From assembly GCA_036381175.1 (NCBI GenBank), contig DASVDI010000056.1:1-31159 (forward strand): a stretch of DNA of 31,159 nucleotides, written 5' to 3'. Source of the DNA: JAJUFS01 sp036381175 (GTDB taxonomy: Bacteria; Pseudomonadota; Gammaproteobacteria; Natronospirales; JAJUFS01). Below the pieces are notes generated by a model. That model made no database searches. It was not told where the DNA came from and saw only the letters and a program-made list of their open reading frames with translations. This document shows positions 23,030 through 31,159 of this stretch, piece after piece. Both the position numbers and the translations under genes were made by a program. Position 1 is the first letter of the stretch. Each line of letters starts with the position of its first letter.

Positions 23030-24238
23030 TCACCCTGCCGAAGGCAGTGGCGGCGTGGATATGGACGTTTCAGAAATCCTCGGAGTTTCCAGTGAAACCA
23101 GCCCGGTTTTTTCGGGGCCTGTAGCAAGTGACTCACGCACCGGCGAACTCAACAGCTCGCGCGCCGCGTGCACGATGTCGTCCGGTGTGGCCATTCCTGC
23201 AGCGCCGCTGAAGTATTTTTCGCTGGCATACCGTACGAGCACATTCTGGCTGCGACTCGTTTCCGGTACATCAAAAGGCAGGATGCGATGCGGAACGTTC
23301 CATGGGGCATGCTGTGGATTGGTCAAGGCATAGAGCACGACGACGGGCGTCTGCACGGCAGCGGCAATATGAACGGGTCCCGTGTTATTGGAAATTATCA
23401 GTGGCGCCGAGGCAACCAGCACGATCAGCTCGTCCATGTCGAACGCACCGGCAAGGTTGGCGACGCCATCGCCTGCACGTGAGGCGATGGAAGCCGCGAG
23501 CGAGCGCTCTGATTTGCTGCCGGTCAATACGACTTGCATGCCCAGATGATCGACCAGCTCGCGCGCCGCTGCCGCGTATCGCTCGGGCGGATAACGTCGC
23601 CGCGTTTCGCTGGCGCCGGGATGCAACAGAAGCCATGGCCGGCCAACTTCAATGCCGGCCGCAAGCAGTTTTGAACGGACGTGATCCTCGCGCCTTCGCG
23701 GTATCCGCAAGGAAAGATTCGAACTTGTCGGTGTTGCGCCCAATGCCGTTGCCAAATCGAGCTGCCGTTGCACTTCGTGTCGCGCGCCGTAAAGCGGTTC
23801 CTTGTCGGGGAACCAGTCGGTCAACAAGGCGTAGGGATTTTCACGGCAATAGCCGGCAATTCTCGGGATTCCGGCCATGAAGGCGAGCATGGCAGTGGGC
23901 AGCGGATTCTGACTGAATACGGTGAATATCACGGCCGCGTCGAACTGCCGTGCTTTCAAGTCGTCGGTGATTGCAAGAATGCTGTCATTGCCGCTGCCCG
24001 CGTCGTGCTTGTACCAGGGCGGGTCAAAAACCATGACATCATCGATCGCGGGAACGTGACGCGCGATGCCAGCGCCGACGGTGGACGTGAGCAAGGTAAC
24101 ACTGCGCCCTGGAAGGCTTTCCTTCAGCGAACGAATCGCCGGCGTGGTCATCAGGACATCACCGAGATTGTCCGGACGAATACAGAGAACGTTCCGGAAT
24201 TTTCGCCAGTCGTTTAGCCGATTGCTGGAAGTGCTCAT
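23030..24238 (-). CDS. Glycosyltransferase family 9 (heptosyltransferase-like), second copy
   Basis: A GT-B enzyme of 402 residues. The N-terminus has NVLCIRPDNLGDVLMTTPAI, the GT9 loop with the conserved aspartate; LLLHPGASETRRRYPPERYA and PLIISNNTGPVHIAAAVQTP are the donor-site motifs. It carries a long serine/threonine/proline-rich tail of about 45 residues after the last family helix. Three bases separate it from hldE, and the GT2 gene follows after five bases. It probably transfers the heptose made by HldE/GmhB, which is an inference from family and neighbours. Confidence 0.9.
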   Translation of the reverse strand: MSTSSNRLNDWRKFRNVLCIRPDNLGDVLMTTPAIRSLKESLPGRSVTLLTSTVGAGIARHVPAIDDVMVFDPPWYKHDAGSGNDSILAITDDLKARQFDAAVIFTVFSQNPLPTAMLAFMAGIPRIAGYCRENPYALLTDWFPDKEPLYGARHEVQRQLDLATALGATPTSSNLSLRIPRRREDHVRSKLLAAGIEVGRPWLLLHPGASETRRRYPPERYAAAARELVDHLGMQVVLTGSKSERSLAASIASRAGDGVANLAGAFDMDELIVLVASAPLIISNNTGPVHIAAAVQTPVVVLYALTNPQHAPWNVPHRILPFDVPETSRSQNVLVRYASEKYFSGAAGMATPDDIVHAARELLSSPVRESLATGPEKTGLVSLETPRISETSISTPPLPSAG

Positions 24239-24241
24239 GCG

Positions 24242-25738
24242 TTACAGGGCCTGTCTGTCGTTGCGGGCCACCGCCGGAATTCCCGCCGGATGCTGGATTC
24301 TTTCGATCAGCCGGCTTGTTGTCAGCGTGCTGCGGAATGGAACGATCTCGACGTCGCCGCCGAGCGAGCGCACGAGTTCCGCCTCCGGCAGTGAATCGAC
24401 GCTGTAGGTGCCGCCCTTCGCGAATACATCCGGACGCACGGCGCGCAGCAGCTCCGACGGACTCTCGCCATCGAATCGAATGAGCAGATCGACGGCCTGC
24501 AACCCGGCGAGCACTTCGATGCGGTCCTCGAGCGCATTCACCGGCCGCCCTTTTCCCTTGATTGCGCGAATGCTTTCATCACTGTTCAACGCAACGATCA
24601 AGGTATCGCCAAGCGAACGCGCCTGTCGCAGGAACTCGACGTGACCGCGATGCAGGATGTCGAAACAACCGTTTGTGAAAACGATGCGCCTGTTCTCCTG
24701 GCGAAGCTCGCAAACAATATTCATCAAGGCGTCGATAGTCGTGACGCGCTTCGTGTGGCCGCGGAAATATGCGCTCAGCTCTTCGGCCGTACAGATGCCG
24801 GTGCCATCCTTTCGGATGACCACTGCAGCCGCTGCAGCCGCAAGCCGTGCGGCCGCTCGCGGTGGCGCGCCCGTGGCAATCGCAAGAGCCAGCGCGCCGA
24901 CAAAACTGTCGCCGGCACCGATGGTGTGCCGGTCCGGCTGCGGCAGGCAGGAAACGAGATAGGGTGGCGCGCCGCGCTCGAAAAGAATGGCGCCATCAAC
25001 GTCCAGCGTGGCTGCAACAAGTGCCGAGCCTGTCTTCTCAAGCAAATCGTCACCCAGTTTCATGATCTGTTCGACACGCGGCTCCCGAACCAGCGCAGGA
25101 ACCTGCAGCAAATTCACCGCTTCCTCGTAGTTCGGTTTCACCGCTGCCGGTTTGAGGCCGCGAAAACGATCAGGATGTTTTGCGTCCACGACAAGCGGCG
25201 GCGCACCGCTGGCGAACAGGACCTTCAGATCGTTCAGTACTTCTTCGCTGAACAAGCCGTAGTTGTAATCCGAAAGGATCACGACATCGTATTTGTCGAT
25301 CCTCCGCCGAATCGAGTCAACAAGTTCCGCGGCGCATTCGCGATCAATCGGCGCAGTGTCGCCTTCATCGACACGGACCAGGATGCTCGACGACGCGCAT
25401 ACCCGAGTCTTCGTAATTGTGCGGCGATGTTTTGTGCGTATGACCGAGCGAGTGTCAACGCCCTGGGCCGCCAGGGCATCCAGCAACTTGTCGCCTTCCC
25501 GGTCTGCGCCAAGCACGCCGAGGAAACTGACCTCGCCTCCGAGGGCCGCGGTATTCACTGCCGTGTTGGCCGCACCGCCGCAACTGAAAGCACGTTCCTG
25601 GAGTCTGACGACGGGTACGGGCGCTTCGCGACACAGCTTCTCTGTGCGCCCTTTCTCGTAAACGTCCAGAATGGCATCGCCGATGACGAGCACCTTGCGG
25701 TCGCGAAATGCCGGTATGAATCCTGCCGGATTGGTCAT
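24242..25738 (-). CDS. hldE: Bifunctional heptose 7-phosphate kinase / heptose 1-phosphate adenylyltransferase
   Basis: Makes ADP-D-glycero-beta-D-manno-heptose in the cytoplasm together with GmhB. The 498-residue protein has both domains. The PfkB-type kinase (1 to about 325) shows VIGDAILDVY (18-27), SCGGAANTAVN (52-62) and the catalytic GAGDSFVG (274-281). The nucleotidyltransferase (about 345-475) shows FTNGCFDILHRGHVEFL (354-370) and LNSDESIRAIKGKGRP. ATG 25738 overlaps the gmhB stop (ATGA). A chromosomal LPS-core hldE may exist elsewhere; this copy sits in a glycan operon without gmhA or hldD. Confidence 0.95.
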   Translation of the reverse strand: MTNPAGFIPAFRDRKVLVIGDAILDVYEKGRTEKLCREAPVPVVRLQERAFSCGGAANTAVNTAALGGEVSFLGVLGADREGDKLLDALAAQGVDTRSVIRTKHRRTITKTRVCASSSILVRVDEGDTAPIDRECAAELVDSIRRRIDKYDVVILSDYNYGLFSEEVLNDLKVLFASGAPPLVVDAKHPDRFRGLKPAAVKPNYEEAVNLLQVPALVREPRVEQIMKLGDDLLEKTGSALVAATLDVDGAILFERGAPPYLVSCLPQPDRHTIGAGDSFVGALALAIATGAPPRAAARLAAAAAAVVIRKDGTGICTAEELSAYFRGHTKRVTTIDALMNIVCELRQENRRIVFTNGCFDILHRGHVEFLRQARSLGDTLIVALNSDESIRAIKGKGRPVNALEDRIEVLAGLQAVDLLIRFDGESPSELLRAVRPDVFAKGGTYSVDSLPEAELVRSLGGDVEIVPFRSTLTTSRLIERIQHPAGIPAVARNDRQAL

Positions 25739-26364
25739 GATTTCACGCTCATCGTCATGTATTCCGCATTCGTGATGTTGTGATCGCCGGCGATATGACG
25801 GGCCGCACCGCGAAGGTCGCTCACTACCCAGCGGGGTTGGCGAAAAGGGCCAGGCAACCATTCGGTTTCGTTGCCGCGATCCACGAGAATCGTGCGGCAG
25901 CCGGCACGGTTTCCGGCTTCGATATCATTCAGGATGTCGCCAACCATCCATGAATGCCTTGTATCGATGTAGTGCTCCTTCACGGCGCGTTCAATGAGGC
26001 CCGATTGCGGTTTTCTGCAATCGCAGCGAATCGCATACCTCTCGACCCTGCCCTCCGGGTGATGCGGACAAAAGTAAAATCCCGCAAGCGGAATTCCTTT
26101 TTTTGCGAACGCGTCATGCATGAAGTCGCGCACGGTATCGATTGCTGTTTCATCGAAGTAACCATGAGCAATCCCGGGCTGATTGGAAACAATGATGAGC
26201 TTGTAGCCCGCCGCCGCGAGCTCGGCGAGCGCCATCGCGTCCGGATAGATTCGTATGCGCTGAATGTCGACGTTGTGTGACACGTTCTCGACCAACGTGC
26301 CGTCCTTGTCCAGGAAAACTGCTGGTGATGTGGGTTGACTGGCGGATGCGCTCAACGCGGGCAT
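25735..26364 (-). CDS. gmhB: D-glycero-beta-D-manno-heptose 1,7-bisphosphate 7-phosphatase
   Basis: A HAD-superfamily phosphatase acting between the two HldE steps. It has 209 residues, slightly longer than E. coli GmhB (191) at both ends. Catalytic D19 and D21 lie in FLDKDGTLV; IIVSNQPGIAHGYF is motif II. Zinc ligands C99, H101, C114 and C116 are in CPHHPEGR and CDCRKP, and WMVGDILNDIEAG is motif IV. All are typical of GmhB. It overlaps hldE by four bases, so the pair is translationally coupled. Confidence 0.94.
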   Translation of the reverse strand: MPALSASASQPTSPAVFLDKDGTLVENVSHNVDIQRIRIYPDAMALAELAAAGYKLIIVSNQPGIAHGYFDETAIDTVRDFMHDAFAKKGIPLAGFYFCPHHPEGRVERYAIRCDCRKPQSGLIERAVKEHYIDTRHSWMVGDILNDIEAGNRAGCRTILVDRGNETEWLPGPFRQPRWVVSDLRGAARHIAGDHNITNAEYMTMSVKS

Positions 26365-26374
26365 GGCGGCCGGA

Positions 26375-27100
26375 TCATGGCCAGGAGGTTTCGGTCATCG
26401 GAAGCACCATGACTTCCGGAATTACCGTTTCAGCCGGTTGTGACAACACGTAACGTACAGTATCGGCAACGTTTTTCGGATCCTGCAACACGTTGGGGTT
26501 GGTGTCGGGAAAGCGTTCCAGGATGAAGGGCGTTTTCATACCACCGGCAATCAGGGCGGTGACTTTTATATTTTCCTTGCGCGCTTCGGTATGCAAGGCG
26601 TGACTGAACCCGAGCAGTCCCCACTTGCTTGCATGATACGCAGATGCATTTTCCCAGGCGCGTTTCGATGCCGTGGAAACAATGTTCACGATGTGACCAC
26701 TGCGATTTTTCTTGAGATGCGGCCACGCGGCCTTTGCAACCATGAAGGGTCCGCGAAGATTGACGTTCAGTACGCGATCCCATTCTTCATAACTCATCTC
26801 TTCAACAGACTTCGTGTAATCGATACCTGCATTGTTGATGATGAAATCAAGCCGGCCGCAGTCCTTGATAACGTCGTCAATGACGCGCTCGACGCTTTCG
26901 AGATCGGACACATCCATGACGTAGGTCTGCGCGTCACAACCCGTGTCGGTAATGTCCTTGGCGGTTTTCTTGAGTCCGTCGGGCTTGATGTCGCCGAGTG
27001 CCACAACGGCACCCTCAGCCGCGAGGCTTTTGCAGATTTCGGCGCCAAGTCCCTGACCTGCGCCTGTAACCAGCGCAACTTTATCCTTCAGCGATGTCAT
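26375..27100 (-). CDS. Short-chain dehydrogenase/reductase
   Basis: A classical SDR of 241 residues: NAD(P)-binding TGAGQGLG (12-19), NNAG in DFIINNAGIDYT, serine in VSTAS and the catalytic pair in YHASK. An aspartate at the end of strand 2 (ALGDIKPDG) suggests NAD(H) preference. It is not HldD, which is an extended SDR of about 310 residues. Lying between a GT4 gene and gmhB (10 bases), it may reduce or oxidise a sugar intermediate of this pathway. The substrate is unknown. Confidence 0.9.
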   Translation of the reverse strand: MTSLKDKVALVTGAGQGLGAEICKSLAAEGAVVALGDIKPDGLKKTAKDITDTGCDAQTYVMDVSDLESVERVIDDVIKDCGRLDFIINNAGIDYTKSVEEMSYEEWDRVLNVNLRGPFMVAKAAWPHLKKNRSGHIVNIVSTASKRAWENASAYHASKWGLLGFSHALHTEARKENIKVTALIAGGMKTPFILERFPDTNPNVLQDPKNVADTVRYVLSQPAETVIPEVMVLPMTETSWP

Positions 27101-27133
27101 GCAGTTTCTCCACGGTTCGTGAGCTTTTGAACT

Positions 27134-28444
27134 TTACTGCACAGGCGGGCGCAGCCCTCCCCCAACTGTCTGCTCGCGGAGGGCGCGTGCAGGCCATGCT
27201 TCAGCGGTGTCAGTCGTGATGTCTTCGTAAAGTTCGGCGAGTTGTTGCGTTACCGTTTCCCAGGTAAACAGGCGATTGACGCGGCGAATTGCGCGTCGGC
27301 TGAGCGCTTCATGCGTGCGGTCGTCATCCAGGATTTCGAGCATGCGCTCCGCCAGGATTCCCGGTTCATCAGGCGGCACCAGGAAACCGGTTGCATCATG
27401 TTCCACGCTGTACTTGATGCCGCCGACATTGGCGCCGACAACAGGCACGCCGCAGGCCATCGCTTCCAGCGGCGTGATTCCAAAGGGCTCGTACCATGGC
27501 GTGCTGACGAAAATATCGGCGGCGTTGTAGTAGTACTTCAGCTGATCTCGCGTGCGGCGGCCGGTGAACGTGACCTTGTCTTCTATGCCTTCCTCGCGCG
27601 CGATTTCCTGCAGCCGCCCGATCTCCGGTGTCTTGACGGGACATGGCTCGTCCGATTCTCCACCGACAATCAACAGGCGAACCGGCAGGGGTTTCTTTCG
27701 AAGCAGCGCGGCTGTGCCGCGAATGACGTTGTCGATACCCTTTCTCGGGACCATGCGGCCGAGCTGGAGGATCAATCTTTCGTCGGGGTCAATGCCGATG
27801 CGCCCCGCGCATTCACGCTTGTCGAGAGGCACGAATTCGTCCTTGTCGAAACCACAAGGGATGGTTCGGATCCGATGTGGTTTCACGAAATAGTGGATCA
27901 TCAGGTCATCACGATCCTGCGGGCACTCGGCGATCACCGCGTTTGCATCGCAAGCCACTTCTTCTTCGATGCTGAAACGCAGGTCGGGAAATTCGTCGGC
28001 GGAGCCCTGGTAAATGCGACGAACTTTACCGAGCGCATGAAAGGTGATTGCGTAAGGCGTTCCGAATCGCTGCTTGAGATTCCGCGCCACGTAACCGGAC
28101 ATCCAGAAGTGCGCATGCATGACCTCATAGCCGAGGCCTTCGCGGTCAATGAAGGCAGCCATATCGCTGACGAAGTCATCCATGTAGTCAAAAAGGCGCT
28201 CCTTGCGAACGAATTTTCGCGGGCCGGCTTCGACATGAATGATTCGCACGCCAGGACAGTACGCCGCAACACGTGGAAGCTCCGTGCTATCCCATCGCGT
28301 GAAGATATCGACTTCGTATCCCATCCTGGAAAGATGGCGCGCGACGCGATCAACATAAACGTTCTGCCCGCCACTGTCGGTGCCGCCGATGAGAGCAAGC
28401 GGCGATGCATGTTCACTGATGAAGGCGATTCGTTTGGGCATCAT
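27134..28444 (-). CDS. Glycosyltransferase family 4 (sucrose-phosphate-synthase-like)
   Basis: A retaining GT-B enzyme of 436 residues. The N-terminal half has GGTDSGGQNVYVDRVARHL (about 18-36), like the acceptor loop of MshA and sucrose-phosphate synthase; the donor site has LGRMVPRKGIDNVIRG, VGGESDEPCP, and the EX7E motif in EPFGITPLEAMACGVPVV. A proline-rich tail ends the protein. The first of two adjacent ATGs, 28444, overlaps the preceding gene's stop (ATGA). Related enzymes use NDP-glucose, GDP-mannose or UDP-GlcNAc; the donor here cannot be fixed. Confidence 0.9.
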   Translation of the reverse strand: MMPKRIAFISEHASPLALIGGTDSGGQNVYVDRVARHLSRMGYEVDIFTRWDSTELPRVAAYCPGVRIIHVEAGPRKFVRKERLFDYMDDFVSDMAAFIDREGLGYEVMHAHFWMSGYVARNLKQRFGTPYAITFHALGKVRRIYQGSADEFPDLRFSIEEEVACDANAVIAECPQDRDDLMIHYFVKPHRIRTIPCGFDKDEFVPLDKRECAGRIGIDPDERLILQLGRMVPRKGIDNVIRGTAALLRKKPLPVRLLIVGGESDEPCPVKTPEIGRLQEIAREEGIEDKVTFTGRRTRDQLKYYYNAADIFVSTPWYEPFGITPLEAMACGVPVVGANVGGIKYSVEHDATGFLVPPDEPGILAERMLEILDDDRTHEALSRRAIRRVNRLFTWETVTQQLAELYEDITTDTAEAWPARALREQTVGGGLRPPVQ

Positions 28445-29445
28445 CCGTTCCGCAACCTGGCCTGCGGCATTTGCGCCGACCGGGTGACAGACTCGAACGT
28501 TGCAAGCCATTCATCGGTAAACCGGCGCATGTCGAATTTTCGCAAGGCCGCCGCGCGTGCACCATGGCTCAAATCATGAGCGTGCTTCGGATCACGCAAC
28601 AGGAGATGCATTTTCTCAACCAGGAAATCCACGTCCGTATGAACGTACCCCGAGACACCGTTATCGACCGTTACCGGCATTTCGGTCGTGGCAAGCCCGA
28701 TCATCGGCAAACCCACCATCATCGCTTCGCAAACGGCGAGACCGAGACTCGTGTATCGGATCGGATTGAAGAAGAAACGATACCGGGAGATGAATGCGGG
28801 CAGTTCAGGCGGCGGGATTTCACCGAGACCGCCGACCTCTTCTGAACCCATTCCGACGATATCAAGCGGGACGTGCTTGCGAACGTTCTTGTACACATCG
28901 AGACCGAGCCTGCGGCCACGACTGTGGATGTTGTTGATGACGACGATACCTTTCTCAAGCTCGCCGGAGTACCGCGCATCGGGGGGAACGAGCACAGCGT
29001 GCTCAATGACGCGTGCAGGAGTCCGATTGTTGTCCCACATCAACCTGTTGAAATGAGTAACGTGAACGATGAGCATCGTGGGATCATCGACAAAATGACG
29101 CGTGTCCGTCGGTACGTCGCGCGGCGGATCATGTTCGAGGTAGATGCGTGGCAACTGCCGTTGTTCATCGCTCAAGATTTCGTACTGGTCTTCCAGATAG
29201 TTCTTTCTTTGCTGATAAAGTACGCAGTCGAAATCCGTATCGCATACCTCTTCGGCCGGGATCTCTGTGACATTTGTGCCCCAGGGAAATGGACCTGACC
29301 GGCCCGTGTAACCCGGCGCACCGTTGCTTTTCACGGGGATGATGAACTCGACAGGCGTTTGCGACAGGTAGTAGAGATAACTGCCGTGGATATGCCATGT
29401 GAAGACTCGGAGCGGGCGATTTCCCGTTACGCTGTCGAACATCAT
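28441..29445 (-). CDS. Glycosyltransferase, GT4-like (group 1)
   Basis: A 334-residue protein with a degenerate GT-B architecture. The N-terminus LRVFTWHIHGSYLYYLSQ is characteristic of a group of poorly studied transferases. The C-terminal half has FFFNPIRYTSLGLAVCEAMMVGLPMIGL, equivalent to the EX7E region with the first acidic residue replaced, and TVDNGVSGYVHTDVDFL. Both ends overlap neighbours by four bases. Function is inferred from fold and location. Confidence 0.82.
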   Translation of the reverse strand: MMFDSVTGNRPLRVFTWHIHGSYLYYLSQTPVEFIIPVKSNGAPGYTGRSGPFPWGTNVTEIPAEEVCDTDFDCVLYQQRKNYLEDQYEILSDEQRQLPRIYLEHDPPRDVPTDTRHFVDDPTMLIVHVTHFNRLMWDNNRTPARVIEHAVLVPPDARYSGELEKGIVVINNIHSRGRRLGLDVYKNVRKHVPLDIVGMGSEEVGGLGEIPPPELPAFISRYRFFFNPIRYTSLGLAVCEAMMVGLPMIGLATTEMPVTVDNGVSGYVHTDVDFLVEKMHLLLRDPKHAHDLSHGARAAALRKFDMRRFTDEWLATFESVTRSAQMPQARLRNG

Positions 29446-30488
29446 GCGACACCTGGGCCTTGCGCATTCTGATAGCCCATTGCATCCGGGAATGGTGCTT
29501 TCAGCACCCGGTCGACATGAAACAGGACGTCGCCGACATCGTCGGGTTCATCGGAATGCACGATGCGGTGACGCTCACGGTCAAGTGGCGCCCAACGTGC
29601 AGGATCCGAAGTGAGAAAGATGACAACGCTTGGCGTACCCATCGCGGCCGCCAGATGCGACACGCCCGTGTCGTTTGAAACAAGCAAGCGTGCTCTGCCA
29701 ATGAGCGCTGCCAGCACGCCAAGGTCAGTCTCGCCAGCAAGGTTGATGGATGAGCGCGACATCTTTTCCTGGACGCGCTGCACGCCGTCGTGTTCATCTG
29801 CCGTGCCCGTGAACACCACCGTGTTGCCGCGCGAGGCAAGCACATCCGCCACCTGCGCGAACTTGTCCGGCGCCCACCAGCGGCGCACGTCTCGCGCGCC
29901 AGGATGGATGCACACATATTGCTGTCGGCCAAAACCATGGCGCGCGGAAAGCACGTCGAGCTGCGCACACTCGTCCGGGGTTATGGGGAACTCGATTGCC
30001 TCGCCTTTCGGCGCGATTCCGAGGAACTGCATCAGTTTCAAATGCCGGCGCACTTCCGGGATTCCTTCCGGATACGGCATGAACTTCGTCGCATCGGGGC
30101 AGAACGCACCGGGGTCGAAGTATCCTGCGTAACGACGCGCGCCCAGCATGCAGACGAGAGAGTTCGTGATCGCTCCCTTGCCATGCATCTGCAGAACAAG
30201 GTCGTAATGCTCCTGCCGTTCACGTTGCAGAAACTGGACGAACGCTTCGGGATCGAACGATTGTTCAGGCAAGCCCGGAACTCCCGGAAAGCTCGCAAAT
30301 GAATCGAAATACTTGGAGAAGCGCTGGGCAAGATCTGCCATGGACGGCAGGCCGATGAGCGTAATATTCGCGTTCGGATACCGCGCGCGCAAAGCGCGAA
30401 CGGCGGGAATCGCGCAAAGCAGATCGCCGAGATTCAGCGCTCTGAAGATGGCGATTTTTTTTGGATCCGTGGAAAGATTGGAACGCAT
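29442..30488 (-). CDS. Glycosyltransferase family 9 (heptosyltransferase-like), third copy
   Basis: The first gene of the nine-gene operon, 348 residues, GT-B fold. Landmarks: IAIFRALNLGDLLCAIPAV (about 12-30), LVLQMHGKGAITNSL, CIHPGARDVRRWWAPDKFA and LLVSNDTGVSHLAAAMGTPS. It is the most compact of the three GT9 proteins and has no cysteine cluster. ATG 30488 has only a distant GGAG (13 bases upstream), so translation initiation may be weak. The 250 bases upstream to the rRNA terminator must hold the operon promoter; I see no convincing -35/-10 pair there and no JUMPstart-like element. Confidence 0.9.
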   Translation of the reverse strand: MRSNLSTDPKKIAIFRALNLGDLLCAIPAVRALRARYPNANITLIGLPSMADLAQRFSKYFDSFASFPGVPGLPEQSFDPEAFVQFLQRERQEHYDLVLQMHGKGAITNSLVCMLGARRYAGYFDPGAFCPDATKFMPYPEGIPEVRRHLKLMQFLGIAPKGEAIEFPITPDECAQLDVLSARHGFGRQQYVCIHPGARDVRRWWAPDKFAQVADVLASRGNTVVFTGTADEHDGVQRVQEKMSRSSINLAGETDLGVLAALIGRARLLVSNDTGVSHLAAAMGTPSVVIFLTSDPARWAPLDRERHRIVHSDEPDDVGDVLFHVDRVLKAPFPDAMGYQNAQGPGVA

Positions 30489-30738
30489 TGGCTGACTTTA
30501 ACTCCGAGTAAGTACACGCTTCTTGTCGAGTTTTCTTTAACGCAATGACCGCTTACGAAGCCTAGCGTCAGGGAATTGGCGTTGCATTACCGGAATAACC
30601 CGAAGGAAGCCGCTCTGCACAAAGTCAGCTGGGAAATGAATGTCGAGGAAATTGGCCAATCGTCGTCACGGCAAACCGAAGCGTGATAGCGAATAGCAAC
30701 AAGGATGAGACACGCGATGTGAACTTTTCGCCGCGGGT

Positions 30739-30778
30739 AAAAGAAAAACCCCTGACTGTTTCCAGTCAGGGGTTTTTT
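30739..30778 (-). terminator. Intrinsic terminator of the rRNA operon, symmetric
   Basis: CCCCTGACTG (30749-30758, plus strand) pairs perfectly with CAGTCAGGGG (30763-30772) around a 4-base loop. In the rRNA direction the stem is followed by TTTTTCTTTT; on the plus strand it is followed by TTTTTT, so it could also stop transcription entering from the other side. It lies just after 5S rRNA. Confidence 0.92.
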
Positions 30779-30784
30779 GTTTAG

Positions 30785-30903
30785 AGCCTGGCGATGTCCT
30801 ACTCTCGCACGAGGAGGCCTCGTACTACCATCGGCGCAGAACAGTTTCACTTCCGAGTTCGGGATGGGATCGGGTGGTTCCCGTTCGCTATTGCCGCCAG
30901 GCA
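30785..30903 (-). rRNA. rrf: 5S ribosomal RNA
   Basis: The minus strand starts TGCCTGGCGGCAATAGCG and ends CGCCAGGC, which pair as helix I. It contains the conserved CCCGAACTCGGAAGTGAAAC and GCGCCGATGGTAGTA segments. About 119 nt; ends are accurate to a few bases. It is followed directly by the terminator. Confidence 0.96.
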
Positions 30904-31030
30904 AACCGGTTTCAGAAACACGACAAATCGACGTGCCCCTCAAATTCAGAAAGTTGATATGACGCTCAGTTGCGTGTCAGCCACTTGCCCAAGCGTTTTC
31001 AAACCTATGGTTCAGACTACTTGGGGTTAT

Positions 31031-31159
31031 ATGGTCAAGTCTCACGAGCAATTAGTACTGGTTAGCTCAAGCCATTGCTGACCTTCCACACCCAGCCTAT
31101 CAACGTCGTAGTCTACGACGGCTCTTCAGGGGCCTCGAGGGCCCAGCGAAACCTCATCT
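31031..31159 (-). rRNA. rrl: 23S ribosomal RNA, 3' end (cut by window edge)
   Basis: The minus strand carries the bacterial 23S terminus, including GACGTTGATAGGC, TTGAGCTAACCAGTACTAAT and GTGAGACTTGACC. The 3' end was placed near 31031 by comparison with the E. coli terminus from memory. A spacer of about 127 bases without a tRNA separates it from 5S. Confidence 0.95.

Noticed and set aside
26375..27100. HldD epimerase
   Set aside because: Too short and of the classical SDR type with YHASK; HldD is an extended SDR of about 310 residues.
27242..28579. A 445-codon open frame on the plus strand opposite the GT4 gene
   Set aside because: Antisense shadow; the GT4 frame has conserved motifs throughout.

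Overview
The window looks like chromosomal DNA from a GC-rich, salt-tolerant, probably marine gammaproteobacterium. Evidence for this: tRNA-Thr, tRNA-Tyr, tRNA-Gly and tRNA-Thr lead into an EF-Tu gene next to birA, as in the E. coli birA/coaA-thrU-tyrU-glyT-thrT-tufB region; a complete ectoine/hydroxyectoine locus is present; and there are GTAG-headed REP palindromes of the kind common in Xanthomonas/Stenotrophomonas relatives. The genus cannot be fixed from sequence reading alone. One end lies inside tuf and the other inside a 23S rRNA gene.

Layout. (1) 1-4061, minus strand: plsY-birA-coaX-SPOR protein as a tightly overlapping operon, then tRNA-Thr(TGT), two candidate stable-RNA promoters, tRNA-Tyr(GTA), tRNA-Gly(TCC), tRNA-Thr(GGT) and the start of tuf. 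(2) 4169-13525, plus strand: a MarR-type EctR regulator, then a long operon: aspartokinase, ectA, ectB, ectC, ectD (synthesis of ectoine and 5-hydroxyectoine from aspartate) and ehuB, ehuC, ehuD, ehuA (ABC importer for the same solutes). A YegS/DagK-like lipid kinase follows. Two strongly structured noncoding elements flank ectC: a pair of inverted GTAG-REPs between ectB and ectC, and a perfect 17-bp hairpin between ectC and ectD. (3) 13534-21042: an EamA transporter, a secreted DUF5916 barrel protein, an arginase, a convergent ctlX-thioesterase pair and an MFS transporter. Arginase and CtlX both yield ornithine. (4) 21070-30488, minus strand: a nine-gene operon reading GT9-GT4-GT4-SDR-gmhB-hldE-GT9-GT2-GT9. 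It makes the activated heptose precursor and carries six glycosyltransferases, but no gmhA, hldD, Kdo, flippase or polymerase gene. (5) 30739-31159, minus strand: the end of an rRNA operon (23S 3' end, 5S, strong terminator).

How it works together: the ectoine block is a self-contained osmoprotection module that supplies the aspartyl-phosphate precursor, makes both compatible solutes and recovers them from outside. Its kinase resembles the ordinary LysC type but has strongly altered ACT domains, suggesting altered feedback control. The heptose block probably builds a heptose-containing surface glycan; the acceptor and final product cannot be deduced.

No stretch longer than 300 bases lacks a gene. 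The longer gaps are 586-753 (promoters), 3978-4168 and 4766-4972 (regulatory regions around ectR), 16699-16889 and 19252-19518 (divergent promoter regions) and 30489-30738 (no recognisable feature apart from presumed promoter sequence). I saw no CRISPR array, prophage, transposase or plasmid gene.
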